Counted from the stretch's first letter, positions 45,970 through 54,695 are shown. The stretch is 64,000 bases of DNA from Kibdelosporangium banguiense (GCF_017876405.1 NZ_JAGINW010000001.1:3361203-3425202), one strand, 5' to 3'. Notes: generated from the sequence alone by a model not told the origin. Translations and numbers: made by a program.

Positions 45970-46725
45970 TTGTGCGGTAGGTACGCGTCCACCAAGAACC
46001 CCGCGACCCTCGCGGCGGAATTCGACGCTGTCGACGCGACAGAGGACGCCATCAAAGGCCCGGACTACAACGTCGCGCCCACACGCCACGTCGTGGCGGT
46101 GGTGCAACGCCACCCGCGCGACGACGACGGCGAGCCGGACATGTCCACCACCGAGCGCAGCCTGCGGGTGATGAAGTGGGGCCTGGTGCCGGCCTGGTCC
46201 AAGGATCCCAAGAGCGGCGCGAAGATGATCAACGCCCGCTCGGAGAGCGCGGCCGAGAAACCCGCGTTCCGCACCTCATGGACAAAACGGCGATGCATCA
46301 TGCCCGCCGACGGCTGGTACGAATGGCAGCGCGACGGCAAGGTCAAGCAGCCGTTCTTCACCACCCGCAAGGACGGCCTGAGCATCGCCATGGCCGGCCT
46401 GTGGACCGTCTGGCACGACAAGGAGAAGCCGGAAAGTCCACCGCTCGTGACGTGCTCCGTGCTGACGATGCCGGCGGTCGCCCAGATCGCCGAGATCCAC
46501 GACCGGATGCCCGTCCTGTTGCCCCCGGACGCCTGGAACGCCTGGCTCGACCCGGACTCGACGGACCCGGCGGCCCTGATCAAACCGCCCTCTGAGGATT
46601 TCCTGGCCGCGCTCGAACTGCGCCCGGTCTCCCCAGCGGTGAACAGCGTCAAGAACAACGGTCCAGAACTGATGGATCCCGTGCCGGAACAGGACGAATC
46701 CGCCCTGTTCGACCTGGGCCGATGA
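45970..46725 (+). CDS. SRAP-family abasic-site protein (YedK/HMCES type)
   Basis: The start is TTG 45970, with GGAGG ten bases upstream, which makes Cys residue 2, the catalytic nucleophile after Met removal (MCGRYAS). Product 251 residues. The active-site parts are PADGWYEWQ with the conserved Glu and IHDRMPVLL with the His. SRAP proteins attach covalently to abasic sites in single-stranded DNA and shield them during replication. Orthologue of Rv3226c, next to aroA as there. It overlaps the following hydrolase gene as ATGA. Confidence 0.92.
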   Translation: MCGRYASTKNPATLAAEFDAVDATEDAIKGPDYNVAPTRHVVAVVQRHPRDDDGEPDMSTTERSLRVMKWGLVPAWSKDPKSGAKMINARSESAAEKPAFRTSWTKRRCIMPADGWYEWQRDGKVKQPFFTTRKDGLSIAMAGLWTVWHDKEKPESPPLVTCSVLTMPAVAQIAEIHDRMPVLLPPDAWNAWLDPDSTDPAALIKPPSEDFLAALELRPVSPAVNSVKNNGPELMDPVPEQDESALFDLGR

Positions 46726-47333
46726 CAACCGCGCGGATAGCCACCCCCCGCGGGCCCGCCCGCGCGGAACTCCACTGCGCCCCCGAAGGCCGCGCGGCCC
46801 TGCTCCTGGGCCACGGCGCAGGCGGCGGCATCGGAGCCCCGGACCTGGTCGCCGCCACCCGCGGCGCCACAGCCGCCGGCGTCCACGTCGCCCTGGTCGA
46901 ACAGCCATACAGAGTGGCCGGTCGCCGCGCCCCCGCCCCAGCAGGTCAACTCGACGAAGCCTGGCTCGCAGTCGCGGACGACTTGTCAGAACGCTGGTTC
47001 GCGGACCTCCCACTCGTCTTCGGAGGCCGTTCCTCCGGCGCCCGCGTCGCCTGCCGAACCGCAACCGAAGGCGAGGCCGTCGCAGTGCTGTGCCTGGCCT
47101 TCCCCCTGCACCCACCCGGCAAGCCCGAAAAGACCCGCCTCCCGGAACTCAGCGGAGTCGACGTCCCAGTCCTGGTCGTCCAAGGCGAAAAAGACACCTT
47201 CGGCCGCCCAGAACCGGCCCACCACCGCGAAGTGGTCCTCCTCGCCGGCGACCACAGCCTGAAAGCCGACGCCAAGGGCATATCCCAAACAGTCCAGGAC
47301 TGGCTCTCCCGAGTCCTCCGCCCCCTGGACTAG
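46722..47333 (+). CDS. Alpha/beta hydrolase (KANL3/Tex30-like)
   Basis: The 203-residue protein starts at ATG 46722, overlapping the SRAP stop, so it is co-translated. The fold's parts are ALLLGHGAGGGIGAPDLV (oxyanion loop), FGGRSSGARVACR (nucleophile Ser in a GxSxG-like turn), VLVVQGEKDTFGRPE (acid) and LAGDHSL (His). This is the small cytosolic dienelactone-hydrolase-like group. Substrate unknown. A link to DNA repair is only suggested by overlap with SRAP. Confidence 0.82.
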   Translation: MTTARIATPRGPARAELHCAPEGRAALLLGHGAGGGIGAPDLVAATRGATAAGVHVALVEQPYRVAGRRAPAPAGQLDEAWLAVADDLSERWFADLPLVFGGRSSGARVACRTATEGEAVAVLCLAFPLHPPGKPEKTRLPELSGVDVPVLVVQGEKDTFGRPEPAHHREVVLLAGDHSLKADAKGISQTVQDWLSRVLRPLD

Positions 47334-47357
47334 ATACCCGATATCAGGCTTCACCAG

Positions 47358-47500
47358 TCAAAACCCGCCCCGGCACAAGAAGAGATGCCCCCACCCATCC
47401 CGGGGGGCGGCCCTGGTCCAGTCTATCGGGGGAGCATGGTCAACAAGGGTCAAGCGGGCGGACTGTGGACAACTGGATGTACGAGTGGGCCGTTCGTACG
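47358..47500 (+). repeat. Element A, copy 3 (divergent)
   Basis: Shared parts with copy 1: CAAAACCCGCCCC, CACAAGAAGAGATGCCCCCA, CCCGGGGGGCGG, CCCTGGTCCAGTCTATCGGG. The terminal hairpin (47479-47499) has arms GTACGA/TCGTAC in place of GTGCGA/TCGCAC, one compensated pair. It lies in the convergent gap before ybaK; a DnaA-box-like TGTGGACAA occurs at 47464. Confidence 0.7.
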
Positions 47501-47511
47501 GAAACGCCCAG

Positions 47512-47988
47512 CTAGGCCGCGATCTCGGCGACGATGGCGCCGGTCAGCCGGATGAGGTCGGCTGGGTCGAGTTCGACTTCCAGGCCACGCCGCCCGGCGG
47601 AGCAGAACAAAGTGGAAAACTCGAGAACAGAACTATCCACCACGGTAGGCAAACGCTTGCGTTGCCCCAGCGGAGAAATTCCACCGGCAACGTATCCCGT
47701 AGCCCGCTCAGCATCCGCCACATCCGCCATACGAGCCTTCTTGCCGTTGACCGCGGCGGCCAGAGCCTTGAGGTCGAGCTGAGCCGTCACGGGCACGATC
47801 CCGACGGTAAGAGACCCGTCCACCTCTGCCAGCAGCGTCTTGAACACACGCTCGGGAGCGAGGCCCAAAGCTTCCGCCGCCTCCAGGCCGTATGAGGCGG
47901 CCCTGGGGTCGTGGTCGTACGAGTGCAGAGTGTGCGGCACCTTCTGCTTGGTCAGCAGTGCTGTGCCCGGGGTTCCCTTGCCCGCCAT
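47512..47988 (-). CDS. ybaK: YbaK/EbsC-type Cys-tRNA(Pro) deacylase
   Basis: ATG 47988 gives 158 residues, normal for the family. Blocks seen are [59 protein letters not shown] and [20 protein letters not shown]. The enzyme hydrolyses Cys wrongly attached to tRNA(Pro), in trans. In M. tuberculosis the locus beside sigH carries only split remnants (Rv3224A/B, from memory); here the gene is intact. It is divergent to sigH, whose SigR-type promoter lies 19 bases from this ATG. Confidence 0.9.
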   Translation of the reverse strand: MAGKGTPGTALLTKQKVPHTLHSYDHDPRAASYGLEAAEALGLAPERVFKTLLAEVDGSLTVGIVPVTAQLDLKALAAAVNGKKARMADVADAERATGYVAGGISPLGQRKRLPTVVDSSVLEFSTLFCSAGRRGLEVELDPADLIRLTGAIVAEIAA

Positions 47989-48006
47989 GTGGTGCAGCTT
48001 ACGGCT

Positions 48007-48033
48007 GGGAATGTGCCGCCCTTCGTCAGTGTT
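48007..48033 (+). promoter_or_regulatory. Perfect SigH/SigR-type promoter of sigH
   Basis: GGGAAT at 48007 and GTT at 48031 are separated by exactly 18 bases, the SigR consensus. Transcription should begin near 48040-48043, where an in-frame GTG (48043) could be used without a leader. It implies positive autoregulation of sigH. Confidence 0.75.
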
Positions 48034-48156
48034 GATCCGGACGTGCTGACCGAGATCGCCCCGCCGAAGGCGCCCAGCCGGCTGACCACACGCCGCGTAT
48101 CGTTGATGAAGTCGCGAGCGACCGGGACGACTGCCGGTCGGTGGGAGAGGAGTGCG

Positions 48157-48774
48157 GTGCCGGGCACCGAGACCCAGGTGAGCAAGGAGCCGGAGAGCGC
48201 CCAGGAACGGGCGGCCCGGTTCGAGCGGGATGCCATGCCCATGCTGGACCAGCTGTACTCGGCCGCGTTGCGGATGACGCGCAACCCGTCCGACGCCGAG
48301 GACCTGGTGCAGGAGACGTACTTGAAGGCGTTCGCTGCGTTCGAGTCGTTCTCCGCGGGTACGAACCTCAAGGCGTGGCTGTACCGGATTCTCACCAACA
48401 CCTACATCAACGGCTACCGCAAGCGGCAGCGCCAGCCGCTGCAGCAGCCGACCGACGAGATCACGGACTGGCAGCTGGCTCAGGCCGAGAGCCACACGTC
48501 GAGCGGCCTTCGCTCGGCTGAGGTCGAGGCCATGGACAACCTGCCGGACGACGACGTCAAGCAGGCCTTGCAACGGCTGCCGGAGGAGTTCAGGCTGGCC
48601 GTCTACCTCGCGGACGTCGAGGGATTCGCCTACAAGGAGATCGCCGAGATCATGGGTACCCCGATCGGGACCGTGATGTCGAGGCTGCATCGCGGGCGCC
48701 GTCAGCTCCGCGACATGCTGGCCGACGTCGCCAAAGAGCGGGGATTCGTGCGGGCGGAGGTGGCGGGGTCGTGA
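48157..48774 (+). CDS. sigH: ECF sigma factor SigH/SigR
   Basis: GTG 48157 follows GGGAGAGGAG and gives 205 residues. Region 2 (about 25-100) contains [20 protein letters not shown] and [20 protein letters not shown]. Region 4 (about 135-195) contains [20 protein letters not shown] and [19 protein letters not shown]. This is the thiol-oxidative stress sigma factor, kept inactive by the zinc anti-sigma factor encoded next. The frame is open upstream to 47911, so an N-terminally longer form is possible, as known for Streptomyces SigR'. The gene has a perfect SigR-type promoter. Confidence 0.95.
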   Translation: MPGTETQVSKEPESAQERAARFERDAMPMLDQLYSAALRMTRNPSDAEDLVQETYLKAFAAFESFSAGTNLKAWLYRILTNTYINGYRKRQRQPLQQPTDEITDWQLAQAESHTSSGLRSAEVEAMDNLPDDDVKQALQRLPEEFRLAVYLADVEGFAYKEIAEIMGTPIGTVMSRLHRGRRQLRDMLADVAKERGFVRAEVAGS

Positions 48775-49085
48775 GCTGCGGTGACCACCACGAGACGGAC
48801 TGCTCGGAAGTACTGGCCGAGGTGTGGCTCTTCCTGGACAACGAGTGCGACGGCAACCGTAAGGCGCTGCTCAAACAGCATCTTGACGAGTGCAGCCCAT
48901 GCCTGGCGGAGTACGGCATCGACGAGCACCTCAAGGAGTTGCTGGCCAAGAAGTGCGGCGGCGAGCACGCTCCGGAGGCCCTGAAGGAGCGGCTGCGGGC
49001 CACGATCCGCAAGACAGTCGTCGAGCAGGGCGGTGTCGCCTTCGAGGTGACGCAGGCACAGGTCGAGATCCGCAAGACGCCTTGA
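48771..49085 (+). CDS. rshA: Zinc-binding redox anti-sigma factor RshA/RsrA
   Basis: GTG 48771 overlaps the sigH stop as GTGA. The 104-residue protein has the ZAS motif HLDECSPC, with His37, Cys41 and Cys44, plus Cys3 and Cys11. These are exactly the positions of the zinc and redox ligands in Streptomyces RsrA. Oxidation forms a disulfide, releases zinc and frees SigH. The C-terminal 40 residues are helical and charged. A hairpin follows. Confidence 0.95.
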   Translation: MSCGDHHETDCSEVLAEVWLFLDNECDGNRKALLKQHLDECSPCLAEYGIDEHLKELLAKKCGGEHAPEALKERLRATIRKTVVEQGGVAFEVTQAQVEIRKTP

Positions 49086-49093
49086 GACATGAC

Positions 49094-49122
49094 AACGGCC
49101 CCGGAGAAGTTCCGGGGCCGTT
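49094..49122. terminator. Bidirectional terminator between rshA and bL37
   Basis: A 12-bp perfect stem (AACGGCCCCGGA and its complement) with a 5-base loop, followed by TTT on the plus strand, in the convergent gap. Confidence 0.85.
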
Positions 49123-49128
49123 TCGTAT

Positions 49129-49203
49129 TCAGCTGTTCGGGCGGTTTCCGTGGTTCGCCCCACCCTTTTTACGATCGCGACGCTTACGGGCGCGCTTCGA
49201 CAT
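49129..49203 (-). CDS. Ribosomal protein bL37, 24 residues
   Basis: A 24-codon frame from ATG 49203 has AGGAG seven bases upstream. The peptide begins MSKRARKRRDRKKGG and ends ANHGNRPNS: nearly half its residues are Lys or Arg. This is the actinobacterial bL37 small subunit of the 50S ribosome, which lies next to the sigH-rshA locus in related genomes. It binds rRNA. The gene is so short that automatic pipelines often miss it. Confidence 0.9.
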   Translation of the reverse strand: MSKRARKRRDRKKGGANHGNRPNS

Positions 49204-49357
49204 GCCAGTCTCCTACTGCTTGCGATCCTCGCCGGAGCAAGTGTGTCCAGCTCTTGGCGGATGCGATGGTCCTTCGTCCTGCCATTGTGACAGGTGCCGG
49301 GGACCGGCACGGACCGTGGTTGGATCGGGCCGGCACTGACTACTGCAAGGGAGACCC

Positions 49358-50866
49358 GTGTCCACTCTCGCTGACCTGCTGGCGGAGCACACCGGACTGC
49401 CTGGTGGTGCCGTCGATCACCTGCAGAAGGTCGTTGCCGAGTGGCAGCTGCTGTCCGACCTGTCGTTCGCCGATTTCCTGCTCTGGGTGCCGTACGTCGA
49501 GCACCCGGACGGTGACAACGACAAGCTCGGCGGCGAGTTCCTCTGCGTCGCGCACGCTCGCCCGACCACGGCACCGACAGCGCATCCCGAGGATGTCGTC
49601 GGCACGTTCATCAAGGTCGCCGATCACCCTCAGCTACGACGGGCCGTGGTCGAACGGCGGATCTGCCGGGAAGAGGACCCGTACTGGTACCTCGGCGTGC
49701 CGGTGCGACGTGAGACGATCCCGGTCGTCTTCGACGGCGAAGTCGTCGGTGTGCTGTCCCGGGAGACGAACCTCGCGGTCCCGCGCGTGCCGTCGCCGTT
49801 GGAGATCGCGTATCTCGGCAGTGCCGGCGATCTGTGCCAGATGGTCGCGGACGGCACGTTTCCGAGCGTCGAACCGACGGCTGATGTCCACACGAGCCCA
49901 CGCGTCGGTGATGGCCTGATCCGTGTGGATGCCAACGGAACCGTTATCTTCGCGAGCCCGAATGCCTTGTCGGCATACCATCGGATGGGGCACGCCGCCG
50001 ATCTGGTCGGAGTACGGCTCGCGCCGCTGACCCGGTCGCTGATCGCGGACCCGTTCGACGCCACCGAAATCGCGCAGCGCATGCTCGCCGCGATCGATGG
50101 CCAGCCGAGTATGCGGACCGAAGTGGAGTCGCGGCGCGGTGCCGCGGTGTTGTTCCGGGCGCTTCCGTTGCGGCCGTTGGACACTCCGGCCGGCGCGTTG
50201 GTGCTTGTCCGTGATGTCACCGAAGTCAAGCGCCGCGATCGGGCACTGCTGTCCAAGGACGCCACGATCCGCGAGATCCACCATCGGGTGAAGAACAACC
50301 TGCAGACCGTGGCGGCGTTGCTGCGCCTGCAGTCCCGGCGTACCAACAGTGCCGAGGCCAAGGAGGCCTTGGCCGAGTCCGTGCGCAGGGTCGCCGCGAT
50401 CGCGATGGTGCACGAGACACTGTCCATGTCGGTCGACGAACGGGTCGATCTGGACACCTTGCTGGACAAGGTGATCCCGGTCGTAGGCGACGTCGCGGTG
50501 GCCGAGTCGCATGTGAAGGTCCGGCGCGGCGGGCAGTTCGGCATCGTGTCCGCGGAGCTGGCGACCCCGCTTGTCATGGTTCTCGCGGAACTTGCCCAGA
50601 ATGCGATAGAGCATGCATATCCGGGCGGTCAGGGCGGCGAGGTCACCATCTCGGCGAACCGTTCGGCGCGTTGGCTGGACGTGGTGATCTCCGACGACGG
50701 CAAAGGTCTGCCACGCGGTTTCTCGCTGGAACGTACCGATGGTCTCGGTCTGCAGATCGTGCGGACCCTTGTCGAGTCCGAATTGCGCGGCTCATTGTCG
50801 CTTCGGAGGCGAGAAACCCGCGGTACCGAAGCGGTACTTCGGGTCCCGTTGTCGCATAGGCGTTGA
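49358..50866 (+). CDS. pdtaS: PdtaS-type cytosolic sensor histidine kinase
   Basis: GTG 49358, with AAGGGAG upstream, gives 502 residues, the length of mycobacterial PdtaS. Order: a GAF-like domain (about 1-160), a PAS domain (about 180-290), then the HisKA_2 region REIHHRVKNNLQTVAALLRL with phospho-acceptor His308, and an ATPase domain with AQNAIEHAYP and DDGKGLPRGF. There are no membrane segments. PdtaS signals to the RNA-binding antiterminator PdtaR, which is not in the window. Synteny with sigH and whiB1 matches mycobacteria. Confidence 0.93.
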   Translation: MSTLADLLAEHTGLPGGAVDHLQKVVAEWQLLSDLSFADFLLWVPYVEHPDGDNDKLGGEFLCVAHARPTTAPTAHPEDVVGTFIKVADHPQLRRAVVERRICREEDPYWYLGVPVRRETIPVVFDGEVVGVLSRETNLAVPRVPSPLEIAYLGSAGDLCQMVADGTFPSVEPTADVHTSPRVGDGLIRVDANGTVIFASPNALSAYHRMGHAADLVGVRLAPLTRSLIADPFDATEIAQRMLAAIDGQPSMRTEVESRRGAAVLFRALPLRPLDTPAGALVLVRDVTEVKRRDRALLSKDATIREIHHRVKNNLQTVAALLRLQSRRTNSAEAKEALAESVRRVAAIAMVHETLSMSVDERVDLDTLLDKVIPVVGDVAVAESHVKVRRGGQFGIVSAELATPLVMVLAELAQNAIEHAYPGGQGGEVTISANRSARWLDVVISDDGKGLPRGFSLERTDGLGLQIVRTLVESELRGSLSLRRRETRGTEAVLRVPLSHRR

Positions 50867-50870
50867 ATAA

Positions 50871-50913
50871 CCCAAGGGCCCGGTACCGAGGTCATCGGTA
50901 CCGGGCCCTTGGG
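50871..50913. terminator. Bidirectional terminator between pdtaS and whiB1
   Basis: A perfect 19-bp stem (CCCAAGGGCCCGGTACCGA and its complement) with a 5-base loop lies between the convergent stops at 50866 and 50944. Confidence 0.9.
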
Positions 50914-50943
50914 CGCTTGTATTGCGCGGGTTTATGCAGAGCC

Positions 50944-51198
50944 TCAGGCGTTGCTGCGCGCCCGGGTCCGAGCGTTGCGCCGCTTGAGTGCGCGTCGCTC
51001 GTCCTCACTCATCCCGCCCCATACGCCTGCGTCCTGGCCACTTTCGAGGGCCCAGGACAGGCACGAGGAGGTCACGGGGCAGCGGTGGCAAACGCCCTTC
51101 GCTTCGGCTATCTGCAGGAGCGCAGGACCGCTGTTTCCAACGGGGAAGAACAGCTCAGGGTCCTCGTCACGGCAGGCCGCGCGGTGGCGCCAGTCCAT
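50944..51198 (-). CDS. whiB1: WhiB1 iron-sulfur transcriptional regulator
   Basis: ATG 51198 has GGAG nine bases upstream and gives 84 residues, the same length as mycobacterial WhiB1. Four cluster Cys are in MDWRHRAACRDEDP, GVCHRCPVTSSC. The signature GVWGGMSEDERRALKRRN and the basic end RTRARSNA follow. WhiB1 binds the primary sigma factor with its [4Fe-4S] cluster, and nitric oxide destroys the cluster. The upstream 200 bases have a relatively AT-rich stretch that may hold its promoter. Confidence 0.95.
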   Translation of the reverse strand: MDWRHRAACRDEDPELFFPVGNSGPALLQIAEAKGVCHRCPVTSSCLSWALESGQDAGVWGGMSEDERRALKRRNARTRARSNA

Positions 51199-51411
51199 TG
51201 TTCCTAGCTCCTTGCCAGGCGCGCTTCGGCGCGCCAGTCGTCGTTCATTTCGGTCGTCGGGGTGCTTGTGAATGCTTTCACGAACTGGCCGGATGTCAAG
51301 AGGTCTTCTGTGGCCGGTGAGTGAACTCACCCGAAAGATCGACGTCACGACGTATCTCCGGACGTAGTGTGACCTCGCATCACACACCCGGTATCTCAAG
51401 TACCCAATCGG

Positions 51412-52332
51412 TCAGACGGCAACCACAAGTGCCTTCGGAACCGACGTGAACTCGACGTTCGTACGCTCGCCGACCAGGTCACCGTCCACCTGCAGGCGCA
51501 CAGGCTCCTCCGCGGTGACTCTGATGATGCCAACGTCGTCACGCCGCAAAAGCTTCCCGCCGTGCTGGTTTCCCCGCTTGGACACAGCCTGGCGCAGTGC
51601 TCGCAAAACTGTCGGCAACCGCAGGGTGCTCAACGAATACAGGCCCAGATCGCCGTCGAACGTGCAGCCCGCGTTGAGGTGGACCGGGCGGTCGCCCAGG
51701 TAGGACCAGGGATCGGTGTTCGACACGAACGCCAGGCGCATGCCCTGGTGCGGTTGCTCGCCGGGGATCTCGATCTGCAGCCGCGGCTGGCCGTGCGCGG
51801 GCTTGAAATAGCAGGCCGCAGCCGCTCTGGCGTAGAGCGCGGGGCTGGTCTGCTTGCCGCGCTTGCGGTCCACCCATGCCACAACGTCGGCATCCCAGCC
51901 GACTCCCGCGTTGAATGTGAAAAATCGGCTGCCGGTGTCCCAGGAAGCCCTGCCCAGCCCGACCCGGCGGCTCGTGCCGTCCTCGATCGCCTTGAGCAAC
52001 ACGCCGGTCGCCTCGACCGGGTCACGCGGCAGGCCCAGCGCCCGCGCGAAGACATTTGCCGACCCACCTGGCACAACACCGAGCATCGGTGCGTGACTGC
52101 CGCCGGACAGCAGGCCGTTGACGACCTCGTTCACCGTGCCGTCGCCACCGTGCGCGACGACCAGGTCGACGCCCTCTTCGGCGGCTTTGGCGGCCGCGGT
52201 CATGGCGTGGCCCCGGTAGTCGGTCTCGATGACGTCCAGCTTGACCTCGCTGGCCAGGGCGTGCGCGAGCACATCCCGGCCGGCCGGCGTGGTCGCCGTG
52301 GCCTGTGGGTTGACTACCAGTACTGCGCGCAT
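51412..52332 (-). CDS. Diacylglycerol kinase-like lipid kinase
   Basis: ATG 52332 gives 306 residues. The catalytic domain motifs are VLVVNPQATATTPAG, VVAHGGDGTVNEVVNGL (nucleotide-binding GGDGT) and GVVPGGSANVFARALGLP. A beta-sandwich C-terminal domain ends in LQVDGDLVGERTNVEFTSVP. The family phosphorylates diacylglycerol or a related lipid with ATP at the inner membrane face. Here it is the neighbour of whiB1, as in mycobacteria. It is monocistronic as far as can be seen. Confidence 0.88.
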   Translation of the reverse strand: MRAVLVVNPQATATTPAGRDVLAHALASEVKLDVIETDYRGHAMTAAAKAAEEGVDLVVAHGGDGTVNEVVNGLLSGGSHAPMLGVVPGGSANVFARALGLPRDPVEATGVLLKAIEDGTSRRVGLGRASWDTGSRFFTFNAGVGWDADVVAWVDRKRGKQTSPALYARAAAACYFKPAHGQPRLQIEIPGEQPHQGMRLAFVSNTDPWSYLGDRPVHLNAGCTFDGDLGLYSLSTLRLPTVLRALRQAVSKRGNQHGGKLLRRDDVGIIRVTAEEPVRLQVDGDLVGERTNVEFTSVPKALVVAV

Positions 52333-52662
52333 GACTGCAGGGTAAAACAGTGCGTAGGCAGACCTGCCCAGCACGGGTATCGATCGAGGGGCATGGGTTA
52401 ACCCGCCCGAGTCAGGTCGTGGCGGCCAGTAATGGCGCTCCCTTCGTCCCAACACCATCCTGAGGACGCGACTGTCGTGACGAGTGCACCCGGACGACCA
52501 ATCCGCTCGACGACGACACTCTGGTCAAGGGCCGGCTCCGGCCCTTTCACAGTGTGTAGATCATCGCGCGAACCGGCGCCGGATGGGACCGGCCGTACGG
52601 GTGGCATACGATCGGTTACCACGTACCGAAAGTCACAAACCGGCCGCTACCAGGAAGTTTCT
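52333..52662. other. Intergenic stretch of 330 bases with one hairpin
   Basis: No convincing gene. A tight hairpin AAGGGCCGG/CCGGCCCTT with a 2-base loop (52527-52546) is the only clear structure. It could end a short untranslated transcript or an upstream antisense one. It also holds the divergent promoters for the lipid kinase and the membrane protein. Confidence 0.4.
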
Positions 52663-53061
52663 GTGACCACCAACACCTCCGTGCCGGGCACGGTCAAGGC
52701 AGCCGGCGTCCTCGTCGGCCTCGAAGGGCTGGCCGGCATCGCGTTCGCGGTGATCCTGCTGATCGGCGGCAGCTCCCGGCCGGGGATGAACATCTATGGC
52801 GAGGCCGGCTACTTCATCGTGATCTTCGGCGGCGTCCTGGCCTGCGGCATCGGCCTGCTGCTGGGCAAGCGCTGGGCGCGCGGCCCGGCCACCGCCATCC
52901 AGATCCTGCTGCTGGGCGTGTCCTGGTACGCCATCGGCCCGTCCAGCCAGCCGTTGTTCGGTGTTCCGATCGCCGTGCTGTGCGTGTCCGCGCTCGTCCT
53001 GTTGTTCCGTGCGCCGTCGCGGCTCTGGGCGGACGGTTACCGCGAGGAAGACACCAAGTAA
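52663..53061 (+). CDS. Small integral membrane protein (Rv3217c position)
   Basis: GTG 52663 with AGGAAG six bases upstream gives 132 residues. There are four membrane segments (about 10-33, 43-65, 70-90 and 95-112; for example GLEGLAGIAFAVILLIGGSS and AGYFIVIFGGVLACGIGLLL). The tail DGYREEDTK is charged and cytosolic. Position next to the whiB1 neighbour matches the Rv3217c membrane protein. Function unknown. Longer versions starting at 52432 run through the hairpin and are less likely. Confidence 0.75.
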   Translation: MTTNTSVPGTVKAAGVLVGLEGLAGIAFAVILLIGGSSRPGMNIYGEAGYFIVIFGGVLACGIGLLLGKRWARGPATAIQILLLGVSWYAIGPSSQPLFGVPIAVLCVSALVLLFRAPSRLWADGYREEDTK

Positions 53062-53169
53062 CAAACCCGACTTTTGACGGGTACATGGACTCACTCGAAC
53101 GGGCGACTCTGAACGGGTCCCTGATTCCACCCTGCAAGCGGCCGACCGCCGCGGAATCGAGTGATCTCC

Positions 53170-53907
53170 ATGAAGTTCGCGCGTTTTGGCATGTCCGTCG
53201 CCGGTGTGACCCTGGCTGTGATGGGCATTGCCGCGCCCGCGGCCTCCGCCGCTCCCGCCGGGGAGCCGTCGGACGTCACGCCGATGATCATTGGTGGCGG
53301 TTATGCCACCAACGCCCCCTGGGCAGCACGGTTGTTCGTCAACGGCCAGCAGAACTGCACGGCCACGATCATCGCGCCGACCTACATCCTGACCGCGGAA
53401 CACTGCGTCAGCAACAGGACTGCCACCTACACCTTCCGGATCGGCAGCCTGGACCAGACCTCCGGCGGCCAGATGCGTACCGGCATCACCAACCAGATCG
53501 TCCGCCACCCGTCGGCCGATCTCGCGATCGTGCCGCTGACCCAGTCCTACAGCGGCACCTACTCGCCGCTGGGGACCACGGCGAACGTGGCGACCGGCCA
53601 GAACGCGCAGGTCTACGGCTGGGGTGCGACCTGCACCGGCCAGCCCGAGATCAACTGCCAGTCGCAGCGGCTGAAGGTCGCCACTGTGCGGGTCACATCG
53701 GTGGGCTGCAGTGACTACCGCGGTGGCATCGCGGTGTGCGGCACCCGGGTCAACGGCATCACCGCCGGTGGCGACTCCGGTGGCCCGATGTTCTCCGCCT
53801 CCGGCTATCAGGTCGGTGTCGCGTCCACAAGCGACCGTTCCACCCGCACCGCGTACACCAACGTCACCCGCTACCGCCCGTGGATTCAGGCCAACGCGGG
53901 CGTCTGA
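53170..53907 (+). CDS. Secreted trypsin-like serine protease (S1)
   Basis: ATG 53170 (GTG 53161 also possible) gives 245 residues. A signal peptide KFARFGMSVAGVTLAVMGIA is cut near ASA. A short propeptide ends before IIGGG, the usual mature N-terminus. The catalytic triad is TAEHC (His), SADLAIV (Asp) and GGDSGGP (Ser). The Cys pattern supports three disulfide bonds. It is a small extracellular chymotrypsin-fold protease; specificity is not predictable from this reading. A good terminator follows. Confidence 0.9.
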   Translation: MKFARFGMSVAGVTLAVMGIAAPAASAAPAGEPSDVTPMIIGGGYATNAPWAARLFVNGQQNCTATIIAPTYILTAEHCVSNRTATYTFRIGSLDQTSGGQMRTGITNQIVRHPSADLAIVPLTQSYSGTYSPLGTTANVATGQNAQVYGWGATCTGQPEINCQSQRLKVATVRVTSVGCSDYRGGIAVCGTRVNGITAGGDSGGPMFSASGYQVGVASTSDRSTRTAYTNVTRYRPWIQANAGV

Positions 53908-53927
53908 GATCAACTGATTGAGTGAAG

Positions 53928-53959
53928 CGGGCCCGGGGATCCAAGCCCGGGCCCGTTTT
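53928..53959 (+). terminator. Intrinsic terminator after the protease gene
   Basis: A perfect 10-bp stem (CGGGCCCGGG and its complement), 8-base loop, and TTTT directly after the stem. Confidence 0.88.
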
Positions 53960-54032
53960 CCGGTGTCCGAACCGGATTGTCAACCCGTTCGGGGACTCCC
54001 GCCGCGACCGGCTTTGGTCCATTGTGGAGCGC

Positions 54033-54695
54033 ATGTGTGAGGCGGTCGCCGCGTCGCCCAACTGCCAGCGGCTGCTGGCCGGTGGGCGGCACATGCTCTT
54101 CGGAGTCAGTCTGTTCAACAGCTTCTTCTCGCAGGCCCGGCTGCTCGAGCTGGCCGCGTGGGCGTTGGTGCGCTTCGACTCCGTGCACTTCCTGATCGCC
54201 GACACGCCGAGCATCCACACGCTGGCCGCAGTGGGGTACTCGCCGCAGAGAGCGGCCGTCAAGGTCGAGCAGGAGGCCCGTCGGGTCCGCAGCCGGGTGC
54301 ATCGAGCGCTGGCTGACGTGGGCGCCGGCGATCCGGACGGCATGTTGCTGGGCTGGTCGGACCTGGAACGGAATCCGGGATACCTGAAACTGCGCGATCT
54401 GGTCCGCACGGCCTTCGACGATGATGAGCGATTCCGGGCGTCCTGTCTGGCGGTATCCCGCGCCTACCTCCGGCACCGCGGCGAGACGCCGACCGAGCAG
54501 CAGGTGATCACGGCGAGTGCGTACTTCCTGAACGAACTCCCGATCGGCATGGACACCCCGTCGATCCTGGGCGTGCCCGAGTCGCTGTGCGCGTACCACC
54601 GCGTGCTCGCGTTCGCCGACGTGCTGCAGACCGGTCCTGGTTGGCTGGCCCCTTCAGCCAACCAGGGCTATCTCATGGTGCGAACTAACGGTTGA
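54033..54695 (+). CDS. tRNA-dependent cyclodipeptide synthase (NYH type)
   Basis: ATG 54033 gives 220 residues; starts further up would lie inside a terminator. The catalytic loop FGVSLFNSFFS holds Ser26 and Asn29. YFLNELP holds Tyr164 and Glu168, and CAYHR holds Tyr188 and His189. These match Ser37, Asn40, Tyr178, Glu182, Tyr202 and His203 of AlbC, so the site is complete and the subfamily is NYH. CDPSs use two aminoacyl-tRNAs to make a cyclic dipeptide. No cytochrome P450, oxidase or methyltransferase lies near, so the product may be released unmodified. It is absent from the mycobacterial version of this locus. Confidence 0.88.
   Translation: MCEAVAASPNCQRLLAGGRHMLFGVSLFNSFFSQARLLELAAWALVRFDSVHFLIADTPSIHTLAAVGYSPQRAAVKVEQEARRVRSRVHRALADVGAGDPDGMLLGWSDLERNPGYLKLRDLVRTAFDDDERFRASCLAVSRAYLRHRGETPTEQQVITASAYFLNELPIGMDTPSILGVPESLCAYHRVLAFADVLQTGPGWLAPSANQGYLMVRTNG

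Noticed and set aside
53922..54032. Upstream extension of the cyclodipeptide synthase frame to GTG 53922
   Set aside because: The extension runs through a perfect terminator hairpin with TTTT; the family needs only about 25 residues before GVS.
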